A stretch of DNA of 64,000 nt from Pyrinomonadaceae bacterium (GCA_028284415.1 JANQRU010000006.1:62001-126000), one strand, 5' to 3'. Shown: positions 17,628 to 27,323, numbered from the stretch's first letter. Made by a program: numbers and translations. The notes: a model not told the origin generated them from the letters alone.

Positions 17628-18527
17628 TTAATCTATTAACTTAGGCGATTTTTTTTCTTTCAATCTCCGCCAAAGAATTGTAATTTCTCCCTCGCTTCCC
17701 ACATTCACTACTTTGAATGCAACCACTGCCTCAACACGCTTGTCATTGAAAGCTTGGTCTTCCCAACGATAGCCGATGGAACGTAGTATGTATGTATTTC
17801 CCAATTCCACATTGACTTGATCTGAATATGTAAAATTATCTTTCACAATTCCTGTTTTAGCTAGATTCTTGGTTATCTCTAAAACTTTATAAGTTTTTGG
17901 TCTTGGCAAACTTCTGATGAATTTAACCTGCGGACTTTTCAAAGACAAAGATTCGATTGAAGTATCACCCAAATCACTGATATACCCCAAACTCTGGTCA
18001 CTAAATCCAACTTTAATTTTGTTATTGATATAGTGAATATCAGCCCAATCTTCTCCCGAATGTTTGAATGTTCTAAAAGAATAGTATGAACCGCTTCCCT
18101 TGATTGGAAGGGCATTTGAACATTTGGGGTCATTGATTTGAAGCTTGAGTACATTGCAACCGGGATCACTCAAAATCTTCACTAATCCTGTTTTCTCTGA
18201 GTCTAAGAATTCACTATATTTTTCAAAATCTTCTCTGGCGGGAGTTATTTTAGCAATTTGGTTTGGAGCTAATGGTTGTTCACGGATAATTCTTTTTCTC
18301 GGAAATCTCCTTGAAATTATTCCTGTGTCATAAACAGAATTACTACGAATTCTGTTACTAGCTCCTCTGTTGCGGATGCTTTGTTCCTCATTACGTATCC
18401 GATTTTTCAGATCCGCATCATTTCTAATCGGTGGGCTTGCTCCACTGTCATAATCTCTGTTTTGAGCAAATGAAAAACTTGAAAAGAGAAATAAAGCAAT
18501 TACTGTGTAAATAGTGAAATTTTTCAT
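17628..18527 (-). CDS. Secreted paralogue 1 of the seven-gene tandem family
   Basis: A 299-residue unrecognised protein. I start at 18527, where TAAGGAG precedes ATG and a clean signal peptide (ending SFAQ) begins; the frame extends 18 bp further. Shared family blocks are TGLVKI, a GC...C pair (likely disulfide), YYSFR, an LGD turn, LRSIGY, NDKR and ILWRRL, then KKSPKL at the end. It is the most divergent at the FDKR block and lacks the Tyr-rich insert of paralogues 2, 3 and 5. The region before the core is Arg-rich. Exported, probably periplasmic; function unknown. Confidence 0.7.
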   Translation of the reverse strand: MKNFTIYTVIALFLFSSFSFAQNRDYDSGASPPIRNDADLKNRIRNEEQSIRNRGASNRIRSNSVYDTGIISRRFPRKRIIREQPLAPNQIAKITPAREDFEKYSEFLDSEKTGLVKILSDPGCNVLKLQINDPKCSNALPIKGSGSYYSFRTFKHSGEDWADIHYINNKIKVGFSDQSLGYISDLGDTSIESLSLKSPQVKFIRSLPRPKTYKVLEITKNLAKTGIVKDNFTYSDQVNVELGNTYILRSIGYRWEDQAFNDKRVEAVVAFKVVNVGSEGEITILWRRLKEKKSPKLID

Positions 18528-18692
18528 AGTTATCTCCTTAGTCAAATAAAATGGAAGCCAACAGAAACATTTACTTCAGTATTCTGTGTTATTAATCTCA
18601 GGAGGAGAGTATCTTTTATGATAGCATTTTAGGCTAAATATCCGAAAAAATTCTTTAATCAGTTCAATTAAGATCAAATTAGCTTCTTAAAT

Positions 18693-19589
18693 TTAATTCT
18701 TAATTTTATGAGTTTTTTTAGATTTTAGTTCCTTCCAAATTAAGCTAACGCTTTCAGCATCAGCTTCGAGAATTTTGAAAATTATAATTACGTCTCTTCT
18801 TTTATCGAATTCAAACTCATCATAAGTTATTTCATTGACTTCCTGATAGGAATTTCCTTTGTAAGCAATTGATCGGAGAGCGTACGTGTGTCCGGCTTTT
18901 GCTTTAACAGAGCTACTGTAAGTAAATTTTTCGCCTCTGATTCCCTTTTCTAATTGATAAGATAATTTTCTAGCTGGCTCCATTTTCTTTGGTGGTGTAA
19001 ATCCAGACAAAACCACAACTCCAGGACTTTGTGCATTTAATTTGTTGATATCTGCATTCCCTAAATCAACCAGAATTCCGTGTATTAAAACACCTTTTAT
19101 AGATAAATTGCCATTTACAAATGTTATGTCGGACAGACGCTTAACCCGATAATTGGTGGTTCTGAACGAATACGAAGAACCTGCTCCGGGCATTTTATAT
19201 TTCAAACAATGAGGTGTAGAAACTATGACATTTAGTTCCTCATCGCATCCCTTGTCTGCGACCAACTTGATCAACCCCGTGTTCTTTTGCTTTAAGAAAT
19301 CCGAGTATTGATTTTCAAACTTTTCATTTGGCTTGAGTAATGCAAGTTCTTTTTCATTAGGATCACGATAAATCGGTTTGATCACTTCCTGATAAGTCTT
19401 GGTGTTTTTGTATCGATCTCTAATGATCCGATTTTTGCCAACGTTTCGTAAGTTATCAACACGCGTATTAAATGCCGCTCTGTTTCTTCTCTCATTCGCG
19501 GCTTCTTCATCTTCCTGACTGGATTCTTGTGCAAATGTGGTAACTGCAAAGAGTAAACAAATAAGTAAGATTGTTAGATTTTTTTTCAT
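18693..19589 (-). CDS. Secreted paralogue 2 of the tandem family
   Basis: 298 residues with a signal peptide (core LTILLICLLFAVTTFA) and AAGGAGG before the ATG. Core blocks are TGLIKL, KGC and HCLKY, GAGSSYSFR, GILVDLG, LRSIAYKG, FEFDKRRDV and LIWKEL. It is a close match to paralogues 3 and 5. The two cysteines of GC/HC are the only conserved ones, consistent with one disulfide in the periplasm. The ~75 residues between signal and core are charged and variable. No enzymatic motif is apparent, so binding or structural roles are possible. Confidence 0.7.
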   Translation of the reverse strand: MKKNLTILLICLLFAVTTFAQESSQEDEEAANERRNRAAFNTRVDNLRNVGKNRIIRDRYKNTKTYQEVIKPIYRDPNEKELALLKPNEKFENQYSDFLKQKNTGLIKLVADKGCDEELNVIVSTPHCLKYKMPGAGSSYSFRTTNYRVKRLSDITFVNGNLSIKGVLIHGILVDLGNADINKLNAQSPGVVVLSGFTPPKKMEPARKLSYQLEKGIRGEKFTYSSSVKAKAGHTYALRSIAYKGNSYQEVNEITYDEFEFDKRRDVIIIFKILEADAESVSLIWKELKSKKTHKIKN

Positions 19590-19629
19590 TATGCCTCCTT
19601 AAGTTTATTAAGAAAAAATCGAAAGGTTA

Positions 19630-20550
19630 TTATTCAGCAACCTCTAGTTTAGGAGACTTTTTATTATCTAACTCCTTCCAAAGAATAGTTATACTATCGC
19701 TGTTTTGTTGTACCACGCGAAAAGCTATCGTCACATCTTTTCTTTTATCAAAATCGAGTTCGTTATATGTAATACCTGCAACCGTTCTTAAAGCCTCTCC
19801 TTTATACGCTATCGAACGCAAAATATATGTAGAATCTGTTTTTGCAGGTAACACACTGGCATACATCAAATTCCCTTGCTTCATGCCTTTTTGTAGTTTC
19901 TTGGCATATTCAGCGGCTTTTTTGAAGTCATCAGCCGGTTTGAAATTTTTAATGTATTTGTAGCCGGAATTGTTTGCATTGACTGACTCAATCGGTACAT
20001 CACCAAGATTTACCATAACCCCGTGTAACAAAACCCCTAAAGCTTCAAAGCTTTTGCCTGTGTAATTAATATCACCAAGATTCTTAACCCGATAATTTTT
20101 AATTCTGAATGAATAGGAAGAGCCTGCACCAGGCATTGAATAAATTGCACATTCTTTAGTCGCATTAACTACATCAGCAACGTCTGCACAACCTCTATCT
20201 TTAATTAATTTAATTAATCCTGCTTTTTTGTTTTTAAGAAATGTCGAATATCTTGCTTTGAGTTCTGCGTCAGGCTCGACAATCTTTAATTCAGATTTTT
20301 TCGCTTTTCTGTAAAGCGGATTGATTGCTTTTCGTATAGCCTTTCGTCGCTTTCTTGCCTCAAGGTCATTTCCTATGAAAGTTTCCGTATTTCTTAAATC
20401 ACTTGACCTGCGGCTAATATCATTTGATCTCTGAATTGCTTTATCACTAGGGCTTTGTGGTGTTGGATCAGGTCTGCCTCTTACCTGTGCATCAACAAAA
20501 ATTACTCCCCCAACCATTATCAAACTTAATAAACAAACTAACTTCTTCAT
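19630..20550 (-). CDS. Secreted paralogue 3 of the tandem family
   Basis: 306 residues with a signal peptide ending near FVDAQ and a strong GAGGAGG ribosome site. It carries AGLIKL, RGCADV...ECAIY, GAGSSYSFR, GVMVNLGDVPIE, LRSIAYKG, YNELDFDKRKDV, ILWKEL and KKSPKL. The GDVPI segment is shared with paralogues 5 and 7. The N-terminal linker is Pro/Ser/Arg-rich. It lies 40 bp upstream of paralogue 2 on the same strand. Function unknown. Confidence 0.7.
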   Translation of the reverse strand: MKKLVCLLSLIMVGGVIFVDAQVRGRPDPTPQSPSDKAIQRSNDISRRSSDLRNTETFIGNDLEARKRRKAIRKAINPLYRKAKKSELKIVEPDAELKARYSTFLKNKKAGLIKLIKDRGCADVADVVNATKECAIYSMPGAGSSYSFRIKNYRVKNLGDINYTGKSFEALGVLLHGVMVNLGDVPIESVNANNSGYKYIKNFKPADDFKKAAEYAKKLQKGMKQGNLMYASVLPAKTDSTYILRSIAYKGEALRTVAGITYNELDFDKRKDVTIAFRVVQQNSDSITILWKELDNKKSPKLEVAE

Positions 20551-20597
20551 AACTCCTCCTCATTATTAAAGCAATTTACTATTGGTCAGCGATTATT

Positions 20598-21557
20598 TTA
20601 CTTATCTTTGAGAGACTTGAAACCCTTTAATTTTTCGGCTTTTTCATAAATAAGCTTTGGTGATTTCTTTTTCGAAAGTCTTTTCCAGATTATTGTTATT
20701 CCAGCATCATCATCTGATTTTTTAACAATCCGAAAAAGGAAAATTGAATCATTTCTTTTGTCATATTGTATTCCAAAGAATTTACGCTCTTCATCCGTAG
20801 CTTTGCCAATATTCTTTTGCCAAAGTCTTGTTGAATACTCGTCTTTGTATTTATAAGCAATCAAGCGTAAAGCATATGTGGTATCTTCTTTTACTGTTAA
20901 ATTATTTGAATATTTGAAGCCATTTTTTTCAACTCCAACAGACAGTTCTTTATATTGCTCAGAAGCTTTTTTTCTGTCATTTGCAGGGACAAAATTTACT
21001 AAATATTCAAGACTTTTCTGATCCAAGGAAATGTCATCAATAGACGAATCACCAAGATCAACTAATATGCCTTGGGTTAAAAGACTCTTAACGATGAACT
21101 TGTCTTTTTTAAAGCTTATGTCATGAAATGTCTTGTTTGAATAAGATTTCAATCTAAAAGAATACGCCCATCTTCCGGGGATAAAGTCTTTGCAATCTCC
21201 ATCCACACGAATCACGTTTTTAGTTTCACACCCAAAATCAGGAAACAAACGAAAAATTCCTGTGTTTGATTGTTTAAGAAAATTTCTGTATTGATTCTTA
21301 ACTTCTTTACTAACTTTTGTTGCGATTTTAACCCTTCGTCTTTCTTCACTTGTCAGACGTTTATTTCTAGGAGTTGAAAGTTCAGGTCTTATGCTCATCG
21401 CACGACTAAGTGCCGCCCGCCTTCTCTGAAAATCTTCATTTCGAACTTCCTCCATAGTTTGTGGGTTACGAACACCTGACTGCGTTTGAACATCACTTTG
21501 ACCAAACAAATTTGGAGCAAATAGTGCGACAAATAAGAAAAACAAAAGTTTTTTCAT
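20598..21557 (-). CDS. Secreted paralogue 4 of the tandem family (divergent subtype)
   Basis: 319 residues with a signal peptide (ending LFGQ). It shares TGIFRLFPDFGC with paralogue 6, which reads TGIFRLLPHKDC, so these two form a subtype. It has AYSFR instead of SSYSFR, GILVDLGDSSID, LRLIAYK, YDKRNDS, IIWKRL and KKSPKLI. It also carries extra residues between the IAY and DKR blocks, and a Lys-rich C-terminal tail of about 17 residues. Its ATG lies 2 bp after the stop of paralogue 5 and AAGGA sits inside that gene's end, so the two are translationally coupled. Confidence 0.7.
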   Translation of the reverse strand: MKKLLFFLFVALFAPNLFGQSDVQTQSGVRNPQTMEEVRNEDFQRRRAALSRAMSIRPELSTPRNKRLTSEERRRVKIATKVSKEVKNQYRNFLKQSNTGIFRLFPDFGCETKNVIRVDGDCKDFIPGRWAYSFRLKSYSNKTFHDISFKKDKFIVKSLLTQGILVDLGDSSIDDISLDQKSLEYLVNFVPANDRKKASEQYKELSVGVEKNGFKYSNNLTVKEDTTYALRLIAYKYKDEYSTRLWQKNIGKATDEERKFFGIQYDKRNDSIFLFRIVKKSDDDAGITIIWKRLSKKKSPKLIYEKAEKLKGFKSLKDK

Positions 21558-21559
21558 TT

Positions 21560-22474
21560 CTATTTCCTTCTTTTTAGTTTTGGGGCTTTTTGATCTGATA
21601 ATTTTTTCCAGAGTATGCTGACACTTCCGTCTGCATGCATTCGTACAATCCTGAATGCTACAGTTATATCTCTGCGTTTATCGAAATCAAGCTCATTATA
21701 CGTCAATCCCCTTAATGCACGAAAGGATTTTCCGCGATAAGCGATTGAACGCAATACAAAAGTAGTATTTTCTCTAGCATATAAAGCTCTTCGGTAAATA
21801 AATCCGTTGTTTTTCAAACCTCTTGCTAAAGCTTTATCAATCAAAACCGCTTTTTCGTATTCAACCGGAGGTTTAAATTCTCTTAAAAACTTTACGCCTG
21901 TTGTATTTAAACTCACTTTATCTATTGGTACATCACCAATGTTTACAAAGATGCCGATAAGAAAATTTCCGGTAGCCTGAAAACTATTTTCTGTAAAAGT
22001 TAAATCAGCAAGTCTTCTGAGGCGATAGCTATCGGTTCTGAATGAAAACGAAGAACCTGCTCCAGGAAAACTATATTTCAAACAATCGTTTGTAGCGACA
22101 ACAATTTTTGTGTTTTCAGAACAACCTGCGTCATTGATCAATTTGATCAGTCCTGTATCTGAATTATTCAGAAAAGATTTATACTTTCGCAAATCTTGCA
22201 CATTCGGAGAAATAGCTTCAAGTTCAGATGATTTTGGTTTTCGATATAAATTCTTTAAGTGAAATCCTGCAATTATTCTCAGTCTGGCAGGGCTTACAAC
22301 TACGACAGGTCTTGAGCTATTTAGTCCACTAAAGCTTCGCCGTGTGTTCTGTTTAGCGTCATTTTTTTCGACCGCAGGGGTTGGTTTAGGTGTTGGGGTT
22401 GGCTTCGATTCTTGTGCAGAAATAGAGATTACGCTAAAAAGTAAAAATAAAATTACGGGACTTATGTAGTTCAT
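21560..22474 (-). CDS. Secreted paralogue 5 of the tandem family
   Basis: 304 residues with a signal peptide ending SISAQ followed by a Thr-Pro-Lys stretch. Core blocks are TGLIKL, AGCSEN...DCLKY, GAGSSFSFR, GIFVNIGDVPID, LRSIAYRG, YNELDFDKRRDI, ILWKKL and KAPKL. No Shine-Dalgarno sequence is visible before the ATG at 22474, unlike the other family members. It is tightly coupled to paralogue 4 downstream. The sequence is closest to paralogues 2 and 3. Confidence 0.7.
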   Translation of the reverse strand: MNYISPVILFLLFSVISISAQESKPTPTPKPTPAVEKNDAKQNTRRSFSGLNSSRPVVVVSPARLRIIAGFHLKNLYRKPKSSELEAISPNVQDLRKYKSFLNNSDTGLIKLINDAGCSENTKIVVATNDCLKYSFPGAGSSFSFRTDSYRLRRLADLTFTENSFQATGNFLIGIFVNIGDVPIDKVSLNTTGVKFLREFKPPVEYEKAVLIDKALARGLKNNGFIYRRALYARENTTFVLRSIAYRGKSFRALRGLTYNELDFDKRRDITVAFRIVRMHADGSVSILWKKLSDQKAPKLKRRK

Positions 22475-22572
22475 TGAATAAACAAGATTATCACGAGTTT
22501 TTAGCCTTTGAATAAATAGATTCTACAAAACTATTTATTGATTCGCTTAGGCTTTTCGTAATGACTTTACAT

Positions 22573-23550
22573 TTACAGGGAAAGTTTTGGAGATTTTTTC
22601 TTCCTTAAAATCTTCCAAACTATAGTTACTCCGCCATCTAGTTCGGACTTTCTTATCACCTTGAAAACTATTAAATAATCGGCTCTTCTTTTTGGCTTTA
22701 TCTCGGAATATTCAAAGCTTGAAAATTCAAAACCCACTTCGTTTTTTTCATCACGATTAAATCCTTTAAATTCGGCTGTATGGTGAATCTTACTATTTCT
22801 TCCTAGTCTGTAAGCTATCACGCGAATCGCGTATACATTTCCAATTTTTACTTCAGCGGAATTTGAAAAATTATCACCTAAATACTTTCTACCTACTTTG
22901 ATTTCTATATTTTTTTGCTTGTTCTTATAGATTTTCTTTTGAGGCTTATAGTTTAAAAGTGGTTTTAGTTTTTTGTGTTTCAGATTTACATCTTCAATTT
23001 GAAAAGCTCCAGTGTTAGAAATTAAACCAATTGATAATAGACCTGTGCTTTGAAATTCGTCACCAACCAGCTTTAAGTCGTGAATTGGGTCAGTTACATG
23101 GAATCCCTGTCTGAATGAAAAAGTTGATGACTTTGGATAGAAGGTCGCACATTCATCACCAGCCTTTATAACAATTGTTTTCTTACAATCTTTATGTGGT
23201 AATAAACGAAAAATTCCTGTATCCTTTTCGCTCAAAAATGCTTCATATTTATTAATATCTTCATTGCGAGGTTTGGTAATTTTTTTGAATTCGAGTTCTC
23301 TTAAAGTCGGCTTTCTTTTCTTTAATTTTGATTTTCGGTAAATTCTCTCAATATATTCCCTTTGTTTTTTTAGCTCCGCTTGTTTTCTCGTTTGAGAGTT
23401 TATACCTTTTTTAAATTCTTGTGAGCGACGATAATTTTCAGCCCTTCTCTTTTCTACTAAAGGATCAACGTCTCCCTGTTGAGAAAAAACGCCTGTAACA
23501 AGCAAAGAAGTAATGATTAGGAAGAGTAGATTAAGTTTGAGAGTTTTCAT
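22573..23550 (-). CDS. Secreted paralogue 6 of the tandem family (divergent subtype)
   Basis: 325 residues, the longest paralogue, with AAGGAG before the ATG and a signal peptide ending GVFSQ. A very basic linker (~25-90) precedes the core. TGIFRLLP, DCKKT...ECATF and TFSFR link it to paralogue 4. The LGD turn is altered (SNTGAFQIE), there is an insert with FNRDEKNE before KPKRRADY, and it ends with IVWKIL and KKKSPKL. The DC in place of GC retains the cysteine. Function unknown; exported. Confidence 0.68.
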   Translation of the reverse strand: MKTLKLNLLFLIITSLLVTGVFSQQGDVDPLVEKRRAENYRRSQEFKKGINSQTRKQAELKKQREYIERIYRKSKLKKRKPTLRELEFKKITKPRNEDINKYEAFLSEKDTGIFRLLPHKDCKKTIVIKAGDECATFYPKSSTFSFRQGFHVTDPIHDLKLVGDEFQSTGLLSIGLISNTGAFQIEDVNLKHKKLKPLLNYKPQKKIYKNKQKNIEIKVGRKYLGDNFSNSAEVKIGNVYAIRVIAYRLGRNSKIHHTAEFKGFNRDEKNEVGFEFSSFEYSEIKPKRRADYLIVFKVIRKSELDGGVTIVWKILRKKKSPKLSL

Positions 23551-23687
23551 AAATTACTCCTTTGAGCCTAAGTTTAAAAGTTTTGATTTAGGAAATCTGA
23601 TAAATAAGTGTACTATCCAATCGCTTACTTCTTAAGAATAGTCATTTTGTTTCGTAAAACTTTAACAATTTTACTAACTATCTATTT

Positions 23688-24632
23688 TCATGTTTTCGGT
23701 AAAATAATCTTGGGTGCATCATTATCTTCCAAGACTTTCCAAAGGAATGTGACAGCTCCATCTTTATCAATTTCGATGACTCGTATGGCAACAATTATAT
23801 CTCTGCGTCTATCGTAACTTGAATTGTCTTTCACAATGTAACGCCCACGCCCACTTCTAAAGCTTTTTGTCTTAGTTTTCAGCTTATAAGCAACGGATCG
23901 TAACAAATATGTTTTACCTTCAACCAATCGTGCTGACTTCTTGTATTCAAATCCATTGGAAGTAATGCCGCCAACAAATCTATCATTCTGTTCTTCTATT
24001 TTTTTTAATTTTCTTTTCGGTTTAAAAGAAAAAGTGTAGTTTGCTCCTTTAGTTTTGTTTGTCACTTCAGCAAGTGGTACATCGCCAAGTTCAGTGAAAA
24101 AACCAGTTGTTAAATTGCCGAAAGCATACAAAACTTTATCTTTATAAACCAAGTCAGCAAACCGCCCTAAGACATACAGATTTGTTCTAAACGAATAAGC
24201 TGAACCATAGCCAGGTATATTTTCATATTTTAGGCAATCATCCACAGCTTGTACGAGCCTAAAATCAATTCCACATCCAATATCCGAAACTAATCTGGTT
24301 ATTCCTATATCCTTTTCTTCTAAAAAATCACTAAATTGCTGAAAATATCTTGCTTTAGGTGCAACAATAGCTAATTCTTTTTCATTTGGATAACGCTTAC
24401 CTGTTCTACTAGTCCTAACAGGTTCTATTTTATCTTCAGATATTCTATGGGTTCTCGCCAGATCTTTTGCGGTTTGGTTCTCATACTCTCTTTGTTGCTT
24501 TCGAATTTTCTCAGATTCTCTGAGCTGATCAAGACGTTCTTGTTGTTGCCTTGAGGTTGCTTTTTGCCCAAAGCACACTAGATTTAATGATACGGCTATG
24601 ATTAATGCCCATATTATTTTTGAGGTCTTCAT
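23688..24632 (-). CDS. Secreted paralogue 7 of the tandem family
   Basis: 314 residues and the first of the array in transcription order, beginning 12 bp after gatB with AGGAG before ATG. The signal peptide ends near VCFGQ. A Gln/Glu/Arg-rich helical linker (~25-60) follows. Core blocks are IGITRL, IGCGID...DCLKY, GSAYSFR, ELGDVPLAE, LRSVAYK, YDRRRDI, FLWKVL and DAPKI. The gatB spacing suggests the whole family is co-transcribed with a housekeeping gene. No known domain recognised. Confidence 0.7.
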   Translation of the reverse strand: MKTSKIIWALIIAVSLNLVCFGQKATSRQQQERLDQLRESEKIRKQQREYENQTAKDLARTHRISEDKIEPVRTSRTGKRYPNEKELAIVAPKARYFQQFSDFLEEKDIGITRLVSDIGCGIDFRLVQAVDDCLKYENIPGYGSAYSFRTNLYVLGRFADLVYKDKVLYAFGNLTTGFFTELGDVPLAEVTNKTKGANYTFSFKPKRKLKKIEEQNDRFVGGITSNGFEYKKSARLVEGKTYLLRSVAYKLKTKTKSFRSGRGRYIVKDNSSYDRRRDIIVAIRVIEIDKDGAVTFLWKVLEDNDAPKIILPKT

Positions 24633-24644
24633 AAAATAAATCTC

Positions 24645-26117
24645 CTATCCAAGTTTATTTCTTAAAACTTCATTCACAACTTTTGGATTTGCTTTTCCTT
24701 GCGAAGCTTTCATAACTTGCCCGACAAAGAAGCCCAAAAGTTTTTGATTTCCGCCGCGATAGGCTTCAACCTGTCCTTGATTGTTGGCAATTATTTCATC
24801 AACGAATTCTTCAATTGCACTAACATCAGAAATCTGTTCTAAACCTTTTTCTTTAACAACAACAGCAGCAGTTTTACCGGAATTAAACATTTCAACAAGA
24901 ACTTCTTTAGCTTGTTTTCCGCTAATTTTACCGCTGTCAACAAATTTTATTAATTCGGAGAGATTTTTTGCTGTGATGGGCGAAGTGCCTGCCGTGTTGC
25001 CTGAATTGTTTAATTCACGCATTAATTCAACCAAAATCCAGTTAGCTGATGCTTTTGGATTTCCAGATTCCTTCGCGGTGGTTTCATAAAACTCAGCCAA
25101 ATCTTTTTCAGCAACAAGCTGAACCGCGTCATTATAATTTAATTGGTAATCATTTTGAAATCTCTCAAGCATTGACAGCGGAAGCTCGGGCATTTCGTCT
25201 TTTGATTGTTGAATAAAATCAGCTGAAACTTTCAGCGGCTGCAAATCAGGTTCGGGAAAATATCTGTAATCATCGGCATTTTCTTTAGAACGCATCACAC
25301 GAGTTTTACTATTTGCTTCGTCCCAAAGCCTTGTTTCTTGATTAACGCCTTCACCCGATTCGTGTGCTTTTATTTGGCGTTCGATTTCATACTCAATCGC
25401 CTTTTGCATAAAGCGGACGGAGTTCAAATTTTTAAGTTCAACCTTGTCTCTAAATTCAGTTTCACCAACTTTTCTGACGGATACATTCGCCTCACAACGC
25501 AAATTTCCCTTTTCCATATCGGCTTCCGAAGCACCAACCCATTGCAAAACTCTGCGGACGTGATTGACATAATCATACGCCTGCCAAGAACTTCTAAAAT
25601 CAGGTTCAGTAACAATTTCCGCCAAAGGAGTCCCTGCACGATTCAAATCAACATAGGAATACTTATCCGTGTCAGGCAAACCTTCATGGACATTTTTTCC
25701 CGCATCTTCTTCGAGGTGCATTCTCGTTATACCGATTTCCATCTTTTGCCAATTTTTCGCGTGCCCGCCCTCGTCACGTTCGGCGGTCATAATTGTCAGG
25801 TGTCCATCCGACGAAAAGGGCTTGTCATATTGCGAAATTTGATAACCTTTCGGCAAATCAGGATAAAAATAATTCTTCCGTGAAAAAATCGAAGTTTCTT
25901 GTATTTCCAATCCCAAAGCCAAAGCCGCTTTTGCTCCCAAATCAATAACCCGTTCATTCAAAACAGGCAAAGCTCCGGGCAAACCTAAACAAACAGGACA
26001 AGTGTTTGAATTTGGCTCATCCCCAAAACTTATTGCACAGCCACAAAAGATTTTAGTATCTGTAGCAAGCTGTGCGTGTATCTCCATTCCGATTATTGCT
26101 TCCCAACCTTCTTTCAT
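24645..26117 (-). CDS. gatB: Asp/Glu-tRNA amidotransferase subunit B
   Basis: 490 residues, the usual length for GatB. The N-terminal cradle shows EIHAQLATDTKIFCGC with a paired CPVCLGLPG, which together make the zinc site. RKNYFYPDLPKGYQISQYD is the family signature, and the C-terminal YqeY-like tail ends GKANPKVVNEVLRNKLG. GatB binds misacylated tRNA and, with GatA and GatC, converts Glu-tRNA(Gln) to Gln-tRNA(Gln). gatA and gatC are not in the window. It starts 3 bp after the FG-GAP-like gene and precedes the paralogue array by 12 bp. Confidence 0.95.
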   Translation of the reverse strand: MKEGWEAIIGMEIHAQLATDTKIFCGCAISFGDEPNSNTCPVCLGLPGALPVLNERVIDLGAKAALALGLEIQETSIFSRKNYFYPDLPKGYQISQYDKPFSSDGHLTIMTAERDEGGHAKNWQKMEIGITRMHLEEDAGKNVHEGLPDTDKYSYVDLNRAGTPLAEIVTEPDFRSSWQAYDYVNHVRRVLQWVGASEADMEKGNLRCEANVSVRKVGETEFRDKVELKNLNSVRFMQKAIEYEIERQIKAHESGEGVNQETRLWDEANSKTRVMRSKENADDYRYFPEPDLQPLKVSADFIQQSKDEMPELPLSMLERFQNDYQLNYNDAVQLVAEKDLAEFYETTAKESGNPKASANWILVELMRELNNSGNTAGTSPITAKNLSELIKFVDSGKISGKQAKEVLVEMFNSGKTAAVVVKEKGLEQISDVSAIEEFVDEIIANNQGQVEAYRGGNQKLLGFFVGQVMKASQGKANPKVVNEVLRNKLG

Positions 26118-26120
26118 AAA

Positions 26121-27323
26121 TTATTTAATTGAATATAAATTTAGTTTTCCGTCTGTAGATAATAAAAGTTTTTCAGTTCCGTCATCACTTGGCAATGCTG
26201 CAATTAGGCTTCTGAGTGATTTAAGAGTTTCCATATAAATCACCTTCCCATTGGCATCGTAAATATAAAGAATGTGAAATCTTTGGTAAATCTCTTGATC
26301 AAAAGCAGTTGCCAAAACCAATAAATTTTCGTCTGTTTTATTTTGTAATTTCGCACGTAGGAACTTTGCCTCAGTCATTCCGAAACCATTCGCATTCGGT
26401 AAAAGTGAACGTCTTTTCAAATCACTTAAAGGTGAATTATATTTCTCTTTTACATTTCCCTCAATGTCCGAAAAAATTAGCTGTCCATTTTCAAACTTTC
26501 CAAGCAGAGGTTTTCCATCCTTCCCATCTAAAAAACCGACAAATTTGGAAACTTTATTTTCCGCAACAATATTTCCTTTATTGTCAAAAACAGTATTTCC
26601 GACCAAAATCTCTTTCTTCTCATCGCCCGTAAAATCAGCTATATGTGCGTAATAATCTGAAAAAGAATACTTTTTAGACTCCGCAACAGGTAATTTTTTT
26701 AACCATTTACTTTCACCTTCAGCATCGAAAACTTCTATTTGTTTATCTGTAATTGTAATTATTTCATCTTTTCCGTATTCATCTAGATCCTTTACCAAAA
26801 CATCATAAAAATTTCCATACTCTTTTCCACCTTTGTATTTCCAGACAATATTTCCCTGCAAATCAAAAACGGCAGAGATCAAAACCGTGTTTCCGAGAAT
26901 CTCAACATTTCCCTCACCATCTATGTCTTTAACTTTTGCATAGGTGATTTTATCAGCTTCTACTTTTGGGTTAGTCGAATAATATTTGAAACGTAAGGAA
27001 AATTCTTTTTTCACATTTCCATCAAAACCCAAAATAAAAGCTTTTTTGTCATTCGTAGCTAAAATATTCGTGACTTTTTCCCTATCGGTCGCACCTACAT
27101 ATAAACCCGTTATTTGCTTTTCCTTCGTGGATTCTGCACTACGGAAAATTCTCTTTTGTGAAAACTTGCCGTCACCAACGTAAATTTTAGGAACTTCAAG
27201 GTTTTGCGTGTTGGCTGGTTTTGTTTTTTTCTGTAAAGAAATTGACTGTGCAGAACAATTATTTACTAACAATAGAGCAATTAAGAAAGAAAACAGATAA
27301 AAATTAGATTTCAGATATTTCAT
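26121..27323 (-). CDS. Secreted FG-GAP/VCBS-like beta-propeller protein
   Basis: 400 residues with a signal peptide that ends near NNCSAQS; the cysteine does not fit a good lipobox. Acidic turns such as DIDGEGNVEIL, DLDEYGKDEIITI and DFTGDEKKEILVG recur at roughly regular spacing. They are typical of calcium-binding blades in FG-GAP/VCBS or PQQ-like propellers. Between them come DLQGNIVWKYKG-type strands. A binding or scaffold role outside the cytoplasm is likely; no catalytic motif is seen. It appears to be the first gene of the gatB/paralogue transcript, with a weak ribosome site. Confidence 0.6.
   Translation of the reverse strand: MKYLKSNFYLFSFLIALLLVNNCSAQSISLQKKTKPANTQNLEVPKIYVGDGKFSQKRIFRSAESTKEKQITGLYVGATDREKVTNILATNDKKAFILGFDGNVKKEFSLRFKYYSTNPKVEADKITYAKVKDIDGEGNVEILGNTVLISAVFDLQGNIVWKYKGGKEYGNFYDVLVKDLDEYGKDEIITITDKQIEVFDAEGESKWLKKLPVAESKKYSFSDYYAHIADFTGDEKKEILVGNTVFDNKGNIVAENKVSKFVGFLDGKDGKPLLGKFENGQLIFSDIEGNVKEKYNSPLSDLKRRSLLPNANGFGMTEAKFLRAKLQNKTDENLLVLATAFDQEIYQRFHILYIYDANGKVIYMETLKSLRSLIAALPSDDGTEKLLLSTDGKLNLYSIK

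Noticed and set aside
25338..25883. A 181-codon + frame opposite gatB
   Set aside because: gatB is certain on the minus strand; the + frame has no recognisable domain or ribosome site.
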